From an uncultured Bacteroidota bacterium (GTDB lineage: Bacteria > Bacteroidota > Bacteroidia > Flavobacteriales > Flavobacteriaceae): DNA of 64,000 nt. The position numbers and the translations under genes were made by a program. The DNA lies in the NCBI GenBank assembly GCA_913041125.1, contig CAJWHM010000004.1, positions 27,813 to 91,812 on the forward strand, in the 5' to 3' direction. Under the pieces are notes generated by a model. It searched no databases. It had not been told where the DNA came from and saw only the letters and a list, made by a program, of their open reading frames with translations. Below, one piece after another: positions 63,578 to 64,000 of this stretch. Position 1 is the first letter of the stretch. Every line of letters begins with the position of its first letter.

Positions 63578-63750
63578 ACGGTTTTTAATTCAGATTTATT
63601 AGAAACAAATTCTGAAACCCACTTTTTAAGCAATATTTGATCTTCAATACTTAAGTATTCATAAGCTTTAATTAATTCTTTTCTAAATAATTGAAGGTCG
63701 AAACTAACTTTCTGGAGAATTTTCTTGTGATATTTAAGATCATTTGACAT
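63556..63750 (-). CDS. Conserved small flavobacterial protein, unknown function
   Basis: 64 residues from the preferred ATG at 63750 (MSNDLKYHKKILQKVSFDLQLFRKELIKAYEYL...), chosen because similar flavobacterial proteins begin KYHKxILxKVSFD-like; an upstream ATG at 63792 adds 14 residues with no support. Content: IEDQILLKKWVSEFV and a charged C-terminus. Soluble, helical, no known motif. It overlaps the oxyR end by 22 bases. Confidence 0.75.
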   Translation of the reverse strand: MSNDLKYHKKILQKVSFDLQLFRKELIKAYEYLSIEDQILLKKWVSEFVSNKSELKTVYLGVIS

Positions 63751-63909
63751 TAATGACAGATAAAAATTGTTGGGTAAATTTATACACTTCAATTATTAAT
63801 ATTTGTTGTAAAAATGTTAAAAAATTATTTTTCATATTTTTTTGGAATGAAATAGATGAATAAAACATCAATTACAGTAAAATAAAAAATAATTAAGCCA
63901 TTATTAGAT

Positions 63910-63939
63910 TTGTGGTAAGTTTATTAAATATTATATTTG
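63910..63939 (+). promoter_or_regulatory. Promoter of tRNA-Pro with ideal -33/-7 spacing
   Basis: TTG (63910-63912), exactly 19 bases, then TATATTTG (63932-63939), the full Bacteroidota primary-sigma consensus TTG-N19-TAnnTTTG, ending 10 bases before the tRNA. Confidence 0.85.
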
Positions 63940-63949
63940 CCATCATTTT

Positions 63950-64000
63950 CGGGGTGTAGCGTAGCCCGGTCATCGCGCCTGCTTTGGGAGCAGGAGGTCG
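63950..64000 (+). tRNA. trnP: tRNA-Pro (anticodon TGG), cut by window end
   Basis: Starts CGGGGTG with TA spacer, D arm GCGT...GCGC, and anticodon stem CCTGC/GCAGG around loop TTTGGGA, giving anticodon TGG at 63985-63987. The T arm and 3' acceptor lie beyond the window. The position just downstream of a textbook promoter supports it. Confidence 0.92.

Noticed and set aside
1-64000. Insertion sequences, phage, toxin-antitoxin or defence genes
   Set aside because: No transposase, integrase, restriction, CRISPR-Cas or phage structural motif was recognised in any frame with real coding evidence.

Overview
The window is AT-rich and densely coded. The families point to a marine flavobacterium (phylum Bacteroidota). 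The protein families (short LeuA, flavobacterial DnaJ and PII variants, OmpA with thrombospondin type 3 repeats, stand-alone MnmD, the leuA/leuC/leuD/cimA/leuB order) are typical of that group. Start codons lack Shine-Dalgarno sequences, and several promoters match the Bacteroidota type, TTG-N19-TAnnTTTG. No transposase, integrase, phage module, CRISPR array or rRNA was seen. Apart from a gene-poor patch at about 42.6-43.1 kb, this looks like ordinary, streamlined chromosome.

Layout. 0-5 kb: the end of an acyl-CoA carboxylase beta gene, then a menaquinone-type block on the minus strand (menI-like thioesterase, PAS-UbiA fusion, CPBP protease, menE-like ligase). 5-10 kb: dnaK, panB, an RluA-type pseudouridine synthase and a conserved helical protein. 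10.5-16.4 kb: a branched-chain amino-acid operon, leuA-leuC-leuD-cimA-like-leuB; the citramalate-synthase-like gene suggests isoleucine is made from pyruvate and acetyl-CoA. 16.4-26.3 kb: msrA, an aldose epimerase, a MATE/M28/sigma-54 regulator operon, grpE-dnaJ, an SDR protein and mnmD. 26.4-28.5 kb: ilvE, a MazG-like hydrolase and a fluoride channel.

28.8-32.8 kb is an ammonium-uptake block: beta-barrel porin, AmtB, PII, second AmtB; a type II glutamine synthetase lies at 40 kb. 32.9-41.9 kb: an amidohydrolase, a prfA-pyrF-hydrolase operon, a YceI/b561-like pair, purM, glnA and a Na/Ca antiporter. At 42.07 kb there is tRNA-Arg(ACG), followed by a loose region of small lipoproteins, tiny membrane peptides and possible structured RNA.

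45.4-57.9 kb is the main accessory region: two minus-strand sugar operons separated by an OmpA gene and an S10 peptidase gene. The first combines a DUF1080 3-keto-glycoside hydrolase-like lipoprotein, a Gfo/Idh/MocA oxidoreductase, a GMC dehydrogenase with its small subunit, KDG kinase and KDPG aldolase. The second has a Tat-type Gfo/Idh/MocA protein, GalE and a sugar isomerase. Together they suggest 3-keto-sugar chemistry in the periplasm feeding an Entner-Doudoroff-like lower pathway. 58-64 kb holds housekeeping genes, oxyR and a truncated tRNA-Pro(TGG).

The observations I would follow first are the PAS domain fused to a UbiA prenyltransferase beside menaquinone genes, a shared promoter architecture upstream of dnaK and grpE, the 3-keto-sugar locus, and two tandem peptides of 28 and 27 residues behind a palindrome.
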